Positions 23,403-35,817 of a DNA stretch of 64,000 nucleotides are shown one piece after another (positions within the stretch are counted from its first letter, which is position 1; each line of letters begins with the position of its first letter). A program made the translations under genes and the position numbers. The DNA is from Uloborus plumipes. Taxonomy: Eukaryota > Arthropoda > Arachnida > Araneae > Uloboridae. Under the pieces are notes generated by a model. It was not told the origin of the DNA. It ran no database searches and saw only the letters and a program-made list of their open reading frames with translations. The stretch is from NCBI GenBank assembly GCA_038373865.1, contig JAXGGA010002075.1, positions 62,001 to 126,000 on the forward strand, read 5' to 3'.

Positions 23403-25580
23403 ATTAATACTTGATTCAAGTATTTACCTTTTAATTTAGCAGTAAGAATGAGAGATTTCATACATGATTAATTAAAAGTCATCAGAAATAGATTTTAACG
23501 AAAATAAAATGTTTTACACGTTAGCCTTCCAAGTTACATTTTAATTCCAGAATTTACTTCCGAACTTCATTTTTACCAATATTAAGAGATGTATTTTGTA
23601 TGATAACAAATTGAATGGATTTGTTGACAGAGATTGTTTATCATGAAGCTTTTTAGTTACATTATTTGACTCTTAAATCCATTTAACATTGTGTTCTCAT
23701 CCACTGTTGGTGTAAAAATTAACTCGAGGACATCAAAAAATGAATAAGTTTTTACTTATTGAATCGCAATTTTAGTTTTCAAACAAAATTAAGAAAACAT
23801 ATAAGGCTCAACAAAAGTTATCATTAAATAAAAGTGCTCGTTCCTGCATATTTGGAATGATATCGTTACTTAAGTCCAGAGCTTATGCAATATTTCTTAA
23901 TGCATTTGTGGGTGTTACAGCGAATAAAAAATTTGATGTGGGAATTTCTTGATTAAAACACTATTATTCAAAATATTTAAGCAGTCAACTCATATTTTTT
24001 TTTAATCACAGAAGAAAAGAATTATTTTGTCCCAAAAGTTAAACTAGGAATGAAACGATTTTGCGCTAAAATTGCTTTACATGTATGTACAGTTATTCTT
24101 TGAAATACAATGTTTTTTTCATTTTACACTACATTACATTTAAATTACTTAAAATGATTTTTATGATTATTCATGTAATGAAAAGATGGTAGATTAACAA
24201 AAATTAATATAGCTCTGAGAAAAGCATCACGAATTCTGAAAATCGATATCTTAATTGAAGAGTAATCATACACATTTTAAAAATAATTTAGCTAAAATTT
24301 TATTTATATTTTAATTTAAAATTAAAAATGCACTACGATTACATACAAGAGTTAGACGTTAGCCTGGGACTTGTTTTATTTAGAACAAACTGTAATCGAT
24401 ACATATGCAAAAGCGAGCCTTTTCCAACATTTCTCAAAAACAGAGTCCTAAACTAGAAGGCTAATTTATTTTTCTTAAAATTATTTTAAGGATATAAAAA
24501 GAAATAATTATGCTTTTTATTTTTGTTTCACTTAAAAATATTGTATGTTAATGTAACGTTCCACTACTAATTGCAAAAAAAAAAAAAAAAAATCTTTTAA
24601 AAACTTACGGTAGAATGGAGGAACTGTACGAATGATTATTCACCATTACCATACAATCGTAATCATTTAATTTGACATCACTTTTATCAGTGTGCTATTT
24701 TCAAGCAATACATATTCCAAAGCGCCCTATTAGTGTACCTTTTTACTGAATTTAATCTGTTATTTACTTATTTTAGCCTAATATATTAATTAATTTTAAA
24801 TAATAATACTCCTTCGGGATGATGACACGCCTAATTTGAGTTGAGTTTATTCAGTTGCTCTCGGAGTCCTTTATGATGCATACAGCCATTGCGTGATTCG
24901 TAAAAGGTATGTGTCCTTTAAAGTACTGAGTTTACTTAAAAAGTTGTAATAATTTACTTCTACTTATTTAATCGTGGTTTATTTGTTCACTATGTTATCG
25001 TGTTTTTCATTGGTTTACAATTTATATTAACTATAATGTAGTGGTTAATAATACCTTTAGACTAAATCTTCTAGAAAATCTTTCGGAGCACGAACATGAT
25101 AACATACTCGTTTTGCAGTTTTTTTATCATGAATAATGAATTTTGTTTCATGTTTTATGGTGTTTTTCATTTTTTCGCAACTATTTTCTAAAAAGTTTTT
25201 ATACATATTTTCCACTCTTTAAACTTGTGCATAACTTAGAGTTTTGGTAGGCATTTTTTTTTTGCTTAGATTAAAGTTAGTGATATCATATTGAGCTTTC
25301 CTTCTTAGGAAAGTTTTTAAATTTGTATATTTTAACAATCAATCAATAAAATAGTTAAATAACAACCCAGAGTTTGTATTGCAAAAGTTAGTTCCATTTT
25401 GCGATTATAAAAACCAGTTTCGATAAAAACATTGCATATTTTCACAAATTTTAGTTGATAACATCATTAGTCATTTGAAGTTGCTTAAGGTATCCGAATA
25501 AATTTGGAGCAAAATTTCCAAATTTTAACTAAGATAATCAATAGTGCACCACTTTTTTTTGGTACAAACAAGTAAATTTA
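23403..25580. other. Gene-free AT-rich stretch
   Basis: No supported gene or bounded element; contains a poly-A run at about 24575-24592. Confidence 0.5.
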
Positions 25581-25586
25581 TAACTG

Positions 25587-26155
25587 AATAATAACAAGTT
25601 AACAAGTTTAAAAAACTATAACCCGACTACAAAAAAAAAAGCACTGAAAGGTAACAAACAAGGTAGGTGCTGTTTAATATCATCGTCTTATTAAATAAAA
25701 CAAGACGTTTGATATCTTAGCTATTCCTGTTTATTTAGTTCTACGACTTGAACCCTCTGCAAGTTCCACATTAACAACATAATTCAAATACTGTAGTCGT
25801 GCGTTGTCAACTACAGAAAAACAAATTGATAGAATAACATTATAACCTAATTTACCATTCTTGTATATATACATAGATCAAACAAATATGTTTGCTTGTG
25901 TATCAAGTTTAAATGCTTGCTTTCTGTAGTTGACAACACACGACTACAGCATTTGAATTGAATTATGTTGTTAATGTGGAACTTGCAAAGGGTTTAAGTC
26001 GTAGAACTAAATAAACAGGTATGGCTAAGATATCAAACGTCTTGTTTTATTTAATAAGACGATGATATTAAATAGCATCTACCTTGTTTCTTACCTTTCA
26101 GTGCTTTTTTTTTTTTTTTGTAGTCGGGTTATAGTTTTTTAAACTTGTTATTATT
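25587..26155. mobile_element. Fold-back element, ~230 bp arms
   Basis: Left arm 25587-25819 and right arm 25921-26155 are inverted copies with few differences. They share ACTATAACCCGACTAC, AAGACGTTTGATATCTTAGC, and TGTAGTTGACAAC(A/G)CACGAC read from opposite strands. A ~100 bp AT-rich loop separates them. Just beyond the right arm a weaker copy of its end repeats (AGAGCTTTTTTGTAGTTGGG). The ACCCGACTAC word recurs inverted at 26.69 kb. No coding sequence. Confidence 0.8.
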
Positions 26156-26214
26156 TCTTACTTTTTAGAGCTTTTTTGTAGTTGGGTTACAGGTTTTTAA
26201 AATTTTTTTATTAA

Positions 26215-26700
26215 CTACGCCTTTTTGAGCCTCCGTCGCCGAGCGACATAAAGCACATGTTCTGACAGCTTCTGGAGCGCAGTAAAATAGGTTGTGAGTT
26301 ATCAGTGTATTAAGCATCAGACAAACTTCGTTCGAATGTTCTAATGTAATTAGAACTTGAGTTATAATTGCTTTTAACTAATTTCATGCTAAAATCTATG
26401 TCAGCCTTCAACTGGAAATTCATTGTTGGTTGCGACTTTTGTTTGAACTAAAACACACTTAGATACGAAAATATCGGTTAAAAATCTGTGCTTGTCTAGG
26501 AATAATCGATTTTTCCTCTTGTTAAATTCTAGTAAAAAGTAGCCTATGACACTCGAAACTCGAAAACGAATCGATTGGCACCTCATTCATCAACATCGAA
26601 TGAATAGTTTAGGAGCTACGGTGGAACATCCTTAACCACAAACATGGCCAGGCTGCTAAAAACATAAACCCTTCCTTTAGGCTTTGCCGTAGTCGGGTAA
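26215..26700 (+). mobile_element. Helitron-related fragment
   Basis: GAGCGACATAAAGCACATGT followed by TCTGACAGCTTCTGGAGCGC is the same sequence found, in reverse orientation, between the tandem 5' units of the Helitron at 43-44.7 kb. The segment then runs through unremarkable sequence to GGCTTTGCCGTAGTCGGGTA. It is probably a truncated internal piece of a related element, lying directly beside the fold-back element; boundaries are approximate. Confidence 0.45.
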
Positions 26701-26704
26701 AAAA

Positions 26705-28175
26705 GTAGTTAGATTTATGCTGTTTTTCACAGGACTGTTTCAAAAACTTCAATCATGATATCTTAAGAAATTATAATTAAATTATTTATGTACTCTGGAC
26801 ATGCTTATCTTAAATGGTTTTCTTGAGTGTTTTTTCTATTTTTTGAACTGTGGACTTTTATTTGAAAAATAATGTTAACGTTCCATCAAAAATCCCGTAG
26901 TTGTTCGATTACCTCTGAAATCGTTGTTTATTCAAATGTCAGTTACATTCCCTAGATCAAAGTATATAGTTGGTTTCAACATTACTTTTATCAGCTTAAC
27001 TATTAAAAAAAATCCAGCCATATTGAAGTAATTTTTAAAATTTCATCTAAAACAGCGTAAATTAAACTTTTTGTAAACGTGTCCTGATTTCTAATAAAAA
27101 AAATGCTGCTCTATCGTTCGAGGCTCATGTTCAATAAGCTCAAAATTAAAAAAAAAAAAAAAAATGCTGTAGTTTTCTTTGTGACAAGCATAAGAAATTT
27201 CGCTCGAATGTGTTCGCAAGCCTTAAAAGACATAAATGAATTAAACAAATGAGAAAGAATTCCTAAGAATTATCCTTTTACAAAACATGTTCACCAGAAA
27301 AAATATTTCATTTGGAACGGTGAACAATTTTTGAAAATAGTGTTAAACGTTTCAATACACAAACCAAGTTTGTATTTGCTATCATTTCAATTATAAGTTA
27401 ACAATTGAAATAAAAACAGCTTCCATTTTATCAAGTCAACAGAGCATCATGATTGCTATTAGGAACATAATTAGACTAATTACTGCAGGCTGCAATTGGA
27501 AAGGGGGGAGGGCTAAAGACATGAAATACCTTTCCATTCTCAAAAGAGCCCAAAGAAAAATACACAAAGTGTGTGAGTATTCATTTTAGAAAAAAATAAT
27601 TAGCAATATTTTATGATGAATTACGATTCTTTTGTCAGCGGTGCATAATTGCTCTGAATGTATCCTATTGTAATGATTGTTGTAATTAGGAATTGAATTG
27701 TGAGAGTAATTTTCTATTTGTTTGCCAAATGTTCATTGTTGAAAATGTAGGTAAATTAATTACGAAAATGGCATGATTAAAATAGCGGATTTGTGATATT
27801 AAGTGCAGTTCATTTGTCCGATATTTTCAGAGGGGATCTTAAATCACAGGTCTGGGATTTTTGGTTCTATTATTTACTGACTTTTTCAAACGCAAAATAT
27901 TTTAAGTCTCTGAAAAAAAAACCCACTTTTTGTTCTGTTATTGAAATAGACTTATTGCGTAAACAAAAGCAAAAAGAAGACAAAATTGAGTCATATATAC
28001 TGTTGGCCCCGCTTAAACAAATGCTGTCGATTCCAAGAAATATTATTCGATTCATCGGGGTATTCGATTTAACGGGGATCTTTAACATTGCGACTATGGT
28101 AGGGGAAATATTCGGTTCTGAGATTCATATAAGCAGGGTATTCGTTTGTACGTTACCCGATTAAGCGGGACAGAC
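26705..28175. other. Gene-free stretch
   Basis: A 123-codon plus-strand frame at 27.8-28.16 kb starts with a non-ATG codon and has no known motif. Around 27.99-28.17 kb are CCCCGCTTAA, GATTTAACGGGGATC and CCCGATTAAGCGGGA words, like the interior of a decayed Tigger-type element. Confidence 0.45.
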
Positions 28176-28176
28176 A

Positions 28177-28177
<1 letters not shown>

Positions 28178-28213
<36 letters not shown>
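28178..28213. repeat. (TA)n microsatellite
   Basis: An uninterrupted TA run of ~18 units directly precedes the first copy of the ~1245 bp tandem unit; shorter TA runs stand at each later junction. Confidence 0.95.
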
Positions 28214-28215
<2 letters not shown>

Positions 28216-28962
28216 AGACGCTGTACTCCCCCCCCCCCTCCCTGGACAAACTGCTTTCAGTAGAACTTTTGAAAAAGTAAATGAATGAACAACACATAAC
28301 AATAGCCGATTTTTACAGTGGTAATTAATTTCAAAGTAGCTGCTTTTACAACGATGCGAAGGCGCCAACGTTTTTTGAAATTTTCAGCTGTGGTCCGCAA
28401 GCCTTCCACCTTTAATCTACACAAACATCGCGGAAGCTATTGCTTAGGGAACCTAAATTGTTGTGGGGTTAAGTGAAGATCCTAGACTCTTTAATAAACC
28501 ATACATAGTAATTTACGTGATTAAGATCTAATAAATAGGGTAATCACACTTTATGTATTATATCCTTTTCTAAAAATACCACTCACATCTTTTTGGCCAT
28601 GTGAGCTGGCTCGTAGTCTTTTTGTTTCGTTCGTTTTACATTGTCTAGTTTGAGAAATTATTATGTACCAAACAATTTCAAGTTATCACACGAATAATAA
28701 AATATAAGTGTTCATATTTCAGCTACAAATGAGCAATGTACATAGAATGAGCAGAGAATGCTATATTGGAGTTTAAACTATTGAATTGCTGCCAACCTTT
28801 GCATTGTTTAAATGTTTTTTAAATGTATTCTGTTTATATTTGTGGTTGAAATATTATGTAATATTAGTATTGTTACAATATTATAAGAATATCATACAAA
28901 AAAAAAAAAAGATAGCAGATAAACCTTTTTCGCGATAGGTGTTACACTTAGGGGAGGGGGGA

Positions 28963-29442
28963 TGTAATATGGAAAACCATAACTAAGCCTAAACCTTTGC
29001 TAGGCCTTTTCCATATTAAAGTTCAGATGTCAGATAGTCGGCGCGTGATTCCCATTAACATTATTTATTACACTTGAAACAGCTCTCATACCATATATGG
29101 TCATCCTCCAGGCTCAGATTCGATTTCCGTCAAAGTACCTAACAGACACTTTTTTTCCCTCTAGACTTAAGCCGGCCTCTGTCTATAGTGTATCACCCAA
29201 TAAAGTTCATTATTTTCAATATGCCACGCCTATATAGATCACGTGGGTCACGTGATCTAGGGATTATTATCTGCCCTCCTTAAATGATATTCCCCATATA
29301 AATATCGCTGCATCTCTGAAAAAAGGCAGCCTTTTTGTAACCGAGATATAATAAAGTGTAGTGATTGAATAGCTCTGTCCTCTTCCTACGAACCGACTGC
29401 AACACCAACCTTCATCCTAGAGCCGATCTTTCGGATCTTACA
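28963..29442 (+). mobile_element. LTR-like segment, copy 1 (480 bp)
   Basis: Begins TGTAATATGG and ends GGATCTTACA, the TG...CA limits of a retroelement long terminal repeat. It is immediately preceded by the purine tract AGGGGAGGGGGGA (28949-28962 region), like the polypurine tract before a 3' LTR. Inside are a TATAAATA promoter-like box (near 29.30 kb) and AATAAAG, in the order U3-R-U5 expects. The start also contains an inverted pair ATATGGAAAA / TTTTCCATAT. No tRNA primer-binding site follows its end (only TA repeats), and no gag or pol is nearby, so it is a solo or remnant LTR caught in the tandem array. Confidence 0.5.
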
Positions 29443-30206
29443 TATATATATATATATACAAGACGCTGTACTCCCCCCCCCTTCCTGGACAAACTGCTTT
29501 CAGTAGAACTTTTGAAAAAGTAAATGAATGAACAACACATAACAATAGCCGATTTTTACAGTGGTATTTAATTTCAAAGTAGCTGCTTTTACAACGATGC
29601 GAAGGCGCCAACGTTTTTTGAAATTTTCAGCTGTGGTCCGCAAGCCTTCCACCTTTAATCTACACAAACATCGCGGAAGCTATTGCTTAGGGAACCTAAA
29701 TTGTTGTGGGGTTAAGTGAAGATCCTAGACTCTTTAATAAACCATACATAGTAATTTACGTGATTAAGATCTAATAAATAGGGTAATCACACTTTATGTA
29801 TTATATCCTTTTCTAAAAATACCACTCACATCTTTTTGGCCATGTGAGCTGGCTCGTAGTCTTTTTGTTTCGTTCGTTTTACATTGTCTAGTTTGAGAAA
29901 TTATTATGTACCAAACAATTTCAAGTTATCACACGAATAATAAAATATAAGTGTTCATATTTCAGCTACAAATGAGCAATGTACATAGAATGAGCAGAGA
30001 ATGCTATATTGGAGTTTAAACTATTGAATTGCTGCCAACCTTTGCATTGTTTAAATGTTTTTTAAATGTATTCTGTTTATATTTGTGGTTGAAATATTAT
30101 GTAATATTAGTATTGTTACAATATTATAAGAATATCATACAAAAAAAAAAAAAAGATAGCAGATAAACCTTTTTCGCGATAGGTGTTACACTTAGGGGAG
30201 GGGGGA

Positions 30207-30686
30207 TGTAATATGGAAAACCATAACTAAGCCTAAACCTTTGCTAGGCCTTTTCCATATTAAAGTTCAGATGTCAGATAGTCGGCGCGTGATTCCCATT
30301 AACATTATTTATTACACTTGAAACAGCTCTCATACCATATATGGTCATCCTCCAGGCTCAGATTCGATTTCCGTCAAAGTACCTAACAGACACTTTTTTT
30401 CCCTCTAGACTTAAGCCGGCCTCTGTCTATAGTGTATCACCCAATAAAGTTCATTATTTTCAATATGCCACGCCTATATAGATCACGTGGGTCACGTGAT
30501 CTAGGGATTATTATCTGCCCTCCTTAAATGATATTCCCCATATAAATATCGCTGCATCTCTGAAAAAAGGCAGCCTTTTTGTAACCGAGATATAATAAAG
30601 TGTAGTGATTGAATAGCTCTGTCCTCTTCCTACGAACCGACTGCAACACCAACCTTCATCCTAGAGCCGATCTTTCGGATCTTACA
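30207..30686 (+). mobile_element. LTR-like segment, copy 2 (480 bp)
   Basis: Second copy of the segment at 28963-29442, same length and orientation, again preceded by the AGGGGAGGGGGGA tract and ending at a TA run. The two copies are practically identical. The 764 bp between them has no reading frame like gag or pol, so they are not a normal LTR pair around a working element. Confidence 0.5.
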
Positions 30687-31297
30687 TATATATATATATA
30701 TACAAGACGCTGTACTCCCCCCCCCCTTCCTGGACAAACTGCTTTCAGTAGAACTTTTGAAAAAGTAAATGAATGAACAACACATAACAATAGCCGATTT
30801 TTACAGTGGTATTTAATTTCAAAGTAGCTGCTTTTACAACGATGCGAAGGCGCCAACGTTTTTTGAAATTTTCAGCTGTGGTCCGCAAGCCTTCCACCTT
30901 TAATCTACACAAACATCGCGGAAGCTATTGCTTAGGGAACCTAAATTGTTGTGGGGTTAAGTAAAGATCCTAGACTCTTAAATAAACCATACATAGTAAT
31001 TTACGTGATTAAGATCTAATAAATAGGGTAATCACACTTTATGTATTATATCCTTTTCTAAAAATACCACTCACATCTTTTTGGCCATGTGAGCTGGCTC
31101 GTAGTCTTTTTGTTTCGTTCATTTTACATAGACCGGAATAGGTTTTGGCTCACGGAAGTACAACAGCCTCTAGAATGTCTCGCTGGTACACTTTTGACTT
31201 ATTTTAATGTCCTTAGCTACATAAATTAGAGATTATTCGATAATTGCAAAAACTCTCTCTCAAAATTTTGAATTTTACCGATGTTCAACTATTTCCA

Positions 31298-32430
31298 CAC
31301 TGTAAAAAATAGATGTAGTCTTTACAGTATAATACAGCTACTTTTATAGCAACAAACTGTAAAAATTGCTAATTTTAGACTAATCAATTTTAAATTCCTA
31401 ATTTTAGACTAATAAACTGTAAATTCCTAATTTTAGACTAATAAGCTGTAAATTCCTAATTTTAGACTAATAAATTGTAAATTCCTAATTTTAGACTAAT
31501 AAGCTGTAAATTCCTAATTTTAGACTAATAAACTGTAAATTCCTAATTTTAGACTAATAAACTGTAAATTCCTAATTTTAGACTAATAAACTGTAAATTC
31601 CTAATTTTAGACTAATAAGCTGTAGATTCCTAATTTTAGACTAATAAATTGTAAATTCCTATTTTTAGACTAATAAATTGTAAATTCCTATTTTTAGACT
31701 AATAAACTATTAATTCCAAATTTTAGACTAATAAACTGTAGATTCCTAATTTTACAGTAATAAACTGTAAAATTGCTAATTTTAGACTAATGGGCTGTAA
31801 ATTCCTAATTTTAGACTAATAAACTGTAAATTCCTAATTTTAGACTAATAAATTGTAAATTCCTAATTTTAGACTAATAAGCTGTAAATTCCTAATTTTA
31901 CACTAATAAACTGTAAATTCCTAATTTTAGACTAATAAACTGTAAATTCCTAATTTTAGACTAATAAACTGTAAATTCCTAATTTTAGACTAATAAGCTG
32001 TAGATTCCTAATTTTAGACTAATAAATTGTAAATTCCTATTTTTAGACTAATAAATTGTAAATTCCTATTTTTAGACTAATAAATTGTAAATTCCTAATT
32101 TTAGACTAATAAACTATTAATTCCAAATTTTAGACTAATAAACTGTAGATTCCTAATTTTAGACTAATAAATTGTAAATTCCTATTTTTAGACTAATAAA
32201 TTGTAAATTCCTATTTTTAGACTAATAAATTGTAAATTCCTAATTGTAGACTAATAAACTATTAATTCCAAATTTTAGACTAATAAACTGTAGATTCCTA
32301 ATTTTACAGTAATAAACTGTAAAATTGCTAATTTTATAGTTTAGTACTGTGCATTCTACAGTTTTAAACTGGAACCTCTGCTGCCAGTATTATACTGTAA
32401 AAAAAAAAAAAAAAAATATTTTTTGCTGTG
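31298..32430. repeat. Palindromic minisatellite element, locus C (largest)
   Basis: Opens CACTGTAAAAAATAGATG and, after CAGTATAATACAGCTA, enters a long tandem array of ~29-30 bp units, consensus TAATAAACTGTAAATTCC then TAATTTTAGAC, about 33 units by eye. Variants (GCTGTA, ATTGTA, TATTTTTAGAC) occur in blocks, so higher-order duplication has taken place. It closes through TTAAACTGGAACCTCTGCTG and CCAGTATTATACTGTAAAAA to TTTTTTGCTGTG. The family's usual palindrome TTTTACAG/CTGTAAAA is here mostly changed to TTTTAGAC, so the array was amplified from a mutated unit. Confidence 0.9.
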
Positions 32431-32435
32431 CATGG

Positions 32436-33110
32436 TGTTTTCAGACCTAATTCGATCGTTCTTCATGTTATAAGATGGTTGAATGGTAAAGCGCTTTTCA
32501 TCAGTGAAACGGAATCTCTCCCAGTAGCGGCTTTCAGTCAGTCTCATAAATTTGTGGTATCTTAGGAGTTTTGTTTGCTTTAGTGAGAAGAAAGGTTTGG
32601 AACTTGTAAGGAGGCAGTTTAACTCGTTCGCCTCTCTGATTAGTCATTGATACCCATTATAGCGAGCTTTCTTAGGAAAACCCTTGGACTCCATTAAACT
32701 CGCTTTTTGATTGACTGACTAACGCTAGCCGTACAAAGCAATAAGTCACTTCCCCTAAGCCAGGGCTCAGGCAGAAACATGCCATATACCGCCAACTCGG
32801 TTACTACATCCAAGGACTGCAGTTTCGTGCTTATTGGCACTCATCAACCTGGAATAGGATTAATCGAGCTGCAGGCAGAAATCCTCCTTAGTAGCGAAGA
32901 GAGCCAAAAAAAAAAAAAAACTGGTAGCTAATATGAAATTAGAACACCAATGAGAGATTGCACAATGGAACGGTTCAGCTCGTAAATTTTAATGCAGAGC
33001 CCGTGCATGTTACCCGTATCTTTTTCGTCCAATTCCTGGACGTCGACCATTATTGCCAATCGCTTTCAAATGTCATGTTGCATTGCACACTGTACCACGC
33101 CCAGTCCATA
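32436..33110 (-). pseudogene. Tc1/mariner-type transposase remnant
   Basis: On the minus strand a frame reads SRYWERFRFTDEKRFTIQPS then YNMKNDRIRSE. W..F.FTDEK.F is the signature around the second catalytic aspartate of Tc1/mariner and IS630-type DDE transposases, and NDR follows at the usual distance. The frame is readable back through LLRYHKFMRLTES to about 32660, where it breaks. Farther upstream (about 33.04-33.06 kb) NGRRPGIGRKRYG resembles the GRPR hook between the two helix-turn-helix motifs of these enzymes. Stops, a frame break and the missing C-terminal catalytic residues show it is dead. Its 3' end is replaced by the minisatellite element at 31.3-32.43 kb, and an unrelated GC-richer block lies between the two pieces. 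Confidence 0.65.
32700..32910. other. GC-richer unidentified block inside the transposase remnant
   Basis: The block reads on the minus strand through CCTGCAGCTCGATTAATCC, ATTCCAGGTTGATGAGTGCC and GTAACCGAGTTGGCGG, then ends near a poly-A run (plus strand, 32.91 kb). Its composition differs from both flanks. With an A-run at one side it may be a small retroposed sequence inserted into the transposase; I cannot name it. Confidence 0.35.
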
Positions 33111-33199
33111 GACCAGTTCGAGAATATTTGAATCGTTTACTTCAAAAAAACAGTCAAAGGACAATTTTCAAATTTTAGGATAATGTTACTATCGCTACA

Positions 33200-35800
33200 T
33201 TTAACCACGACTACAGCACTTTTTACTGAAAGAAATGTATCTAAATATGAATGCATTTCAATTTTAAATATTTTAATCCTTATCGAAATATTTAAAATAA
33301 GGATCAAACAGAGCTTGTCGCTTGATAGGAGTTTGAAACAAGCTGTTCATTTGAGCTTGATGCCAAGAACGTCTGATATTTTACTACTTGGATAAGCTAC
33401 AAAACGCAGAACATTGTAAGTATTTGAAAAAGAGATGCGATTACAGGACTTTGAGTAAATTTAGTGGAAAATTTGCACAAAAGCCTTTTGCATTGGAATC
33501 TTCAATGAACTGAGATGAATTTGAGCTTATCCACCAATTTGCAACACATTCCATTTTAAAAAGAGTAGGTTAAAAACTCCATTTTAAAAAGAGTAGGTTA
33601 AAAACTCTACTTTCAATACCCCTTTTTTTATCTACCATCAAGAATTTTCTTCTGGGCTTAAAAATACTTCCAATAATAAAGGACCCTGGTTAATATAAGT
33701 AGATTTTTTAATTTCTGTGCTATTATTATTGACAGAATGTAACATTTTATTTGTAATTATTCCCTCTTTTAATTACTCATGCTAAATTGACACTCTCAAT
33801 TTCAGCTCATTCTGACAGTAAAGAAATTAGTCATTAATTTTTCTTTATATTCTTCGCTTTTGCTTATTAAGGTTAAATATTTTATGTTTTGTATTTAAAC
33901 AGTAACTTTAGTGAATAATGTTGCAAAATAGACCATTAAATGTTTGTGTCTTTTCTCTTAAAAGTGCAGACATTATGCGTATAGAAAAAATCAGTACAGA
34001 AAATAAAGAATAGGACACAAACTGTGATGACATCTGTAATCATTAAGCAAATCTATTAGCAGAACAACAGAGCTCCGAAATGATTCGTAACAGATTTTTT
34101 TTGTGTTTGATAAAAAAAGTAGCAGATTGTGCATGTGTTCCATTATTTAATGCAGTTGGTAACTGGAATATTTTTGTTGAAGTATTCATTCAGCGGAAAA
34201 AAACTGTTTACCTCTTCAAACTAATGTTTTACATTATCAGCATCTATCATTTCCCGTTTTCAAGAATAAAGGACTAAATTAGAGTAGCAAAAATAAGAGG
34301 AACAGAAGGGAGAAACAAAGTAAATTAGCAGAAAAAAAGCAGCTAATTGAAAGGAAATAATTTAGTCAATAAATTAAAACAGAAAACGCAGTTTCTTCAT
34401 TTCGTGATTTCTAAAACAAAATTTAAGCTTAGATGGTATTGCCCTTTAAATTTACATAATTACGTAAACTTTATCGTTACTAGAAGTAGTAAGAAAAGTA
34501 GTGTCAAACTTAAAAGCTGCAAATTTTAAAAATAGATTATGGTTTTTAAAGTAAGTTCAAAAGATTGAAATGTACATGAAATATATTACAAGATATATTA
34601 TAAGAAGTGAAAGGTAATTAATTAGACAATAAGAACTTAAATTCTAATTAGATAGCAAGAATATTATATTCTAAATGCACACTACGATGTACAAAACTAA
34701 ACAAATACAACACTTTAAAAAAAGTTCGCAAAAGAAACATATAAGTAAATAAACGGCATAAGTTCATAACATACATCACCATTTACTAACAATGCTAAAT
34801 GAAATCCAAAGTCAGATTCATTAAATAGCAGCCGAAACGAAATCCTTTTGACAATCTAACGTAATTCATACCGCAAACAAAGGGGGCTTGAGTTTCAAAT
34901 GCTTTAACGTAGAATCATTTGCACCCACTTTGTTTCACGTGCTTATCTCGCTCTCACGAACCAGTTTCGTTTGAAGAGAATGGCAGCCCTGTATTTAAAA
35001 ATATCTGTTTCGCGTTAAAATTTCTTTTGCTAGAATTGTTTTACTAATTAAATACAGGGTTTGATGCTCGGATCATTGGCAAAGCATTTTCGAAGTTTAA
35101 CTAGAATCAGTGATAAATTTGTAGCATTGGTTGTTTGCGATTCGTTGCGGAAACGTAATTTCCCACTGTAAACATAATTATAAAATACATTAGTAAGTAA
35201 TGCTCATCCATCATTTCAGACGGAAGTTTTGCGTTAAATATTAAAGCTAAAGGATTCTCAAACAATCGGGATTGAAATTATTTAATTAAGTACCTCTTAA
35301 GTGTTCACTTTGGGTAGTTGTCATTTGCTCGAAGTAAACATTTACTTCAAAGGTTAATCTTGTTGCAATGGTTCTGGTATTGGGTAGACGAGTGATAACA
35401 CTAACTCGTTATACATACTTTATATAGGGGATAGTTGGCACATATGGCTGTTTTTTTTTTTTTTTTATACAAGAAAAAGATTTTTTCATTTTATTTTCTT
35501 AGTTTTTTTACTAACCATAATCGTACACATAATCCCTTCAAATGTGCATGATCAGTTATTAAGATACGTGAGAATATATTTATAAAGACATATCTAAAAA
35601 TAAACAAAAACTGTTCCCGTCGGCCCCAATGCGGGGTACATTTGGACTTACTTTGCACACATTTTGGCAGCCTTAAATTTAACATTATTAATAATTTAAA
35701 ATCTCAAAAGCAAATGGTTTGAATACTTACAAATTGGAAATACTCTTCATTCTCCCTAAACTATTAGACTAAACTGTTTATGCCACGTTTAGACATTTAT
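33200..35800. other. Gene-free AT-rich stretch
   Basis: The only structure is a perfect local duplication of a ~28 bp unit containing AAAAAGAGTAGGTTAAAAAC at about 33551-33606. Short frames here (33.2, 34.1 and 34.3 kb) carry no known motif. Confidence 0.5.
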
Positions 35801-35817
35801 TTTGGACTGAAGGGGTA

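Larger units (their letters stand above)
28214..31128. repeat. Tandem array of a ~1245 bp unit, 2.3 copies
   Basis: The word CAAGACGCTGTACTCC begins at 28214, 29459 and 30703. Copies 28214-29458 and 29459-30702 are nearly identical over their full length. The third (30703-31128) stops after ~426 bp at TCGTTCATTTTACATAGACC. Each junction is a TA microsatellite, which suggests unequal exchange or slippage through the TA runs. Differences are few (poly-C and poly-A lengths, GTGGTAATT versus GTGGTATTT, GTGAAG versus GTAAAG), so the amplification is recent. Each full unit holds one LTR-like segment. A minus-strand frame beginning MAPSHRCKSSYFEI appears in copies 1 and 3 but is short and TA-repeat derived. 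Confidence 0.95.

Noticed and set aside
27793..28164. 123-codon plus-strand open frame
   Set aside because: It has no ATG at its start, no recognisable domain, and its last third lies in Tigger-like repeat words.
28963..30686. Intact LTR retrotransposon between the two LTR-like copies
   Set aside because: The 764 bp between them lacks a primer-binding site and any gag/pol frame, and the same unit repeats beyond both copies, so tandem duplication explains the pair better.
31330..32330. CRISPR-like array (regular ~30 bp repeats)
   Set aside because: Units are directly adjacent with no unique spacers, and the genome is eukaryotic; it is a minisatellite.
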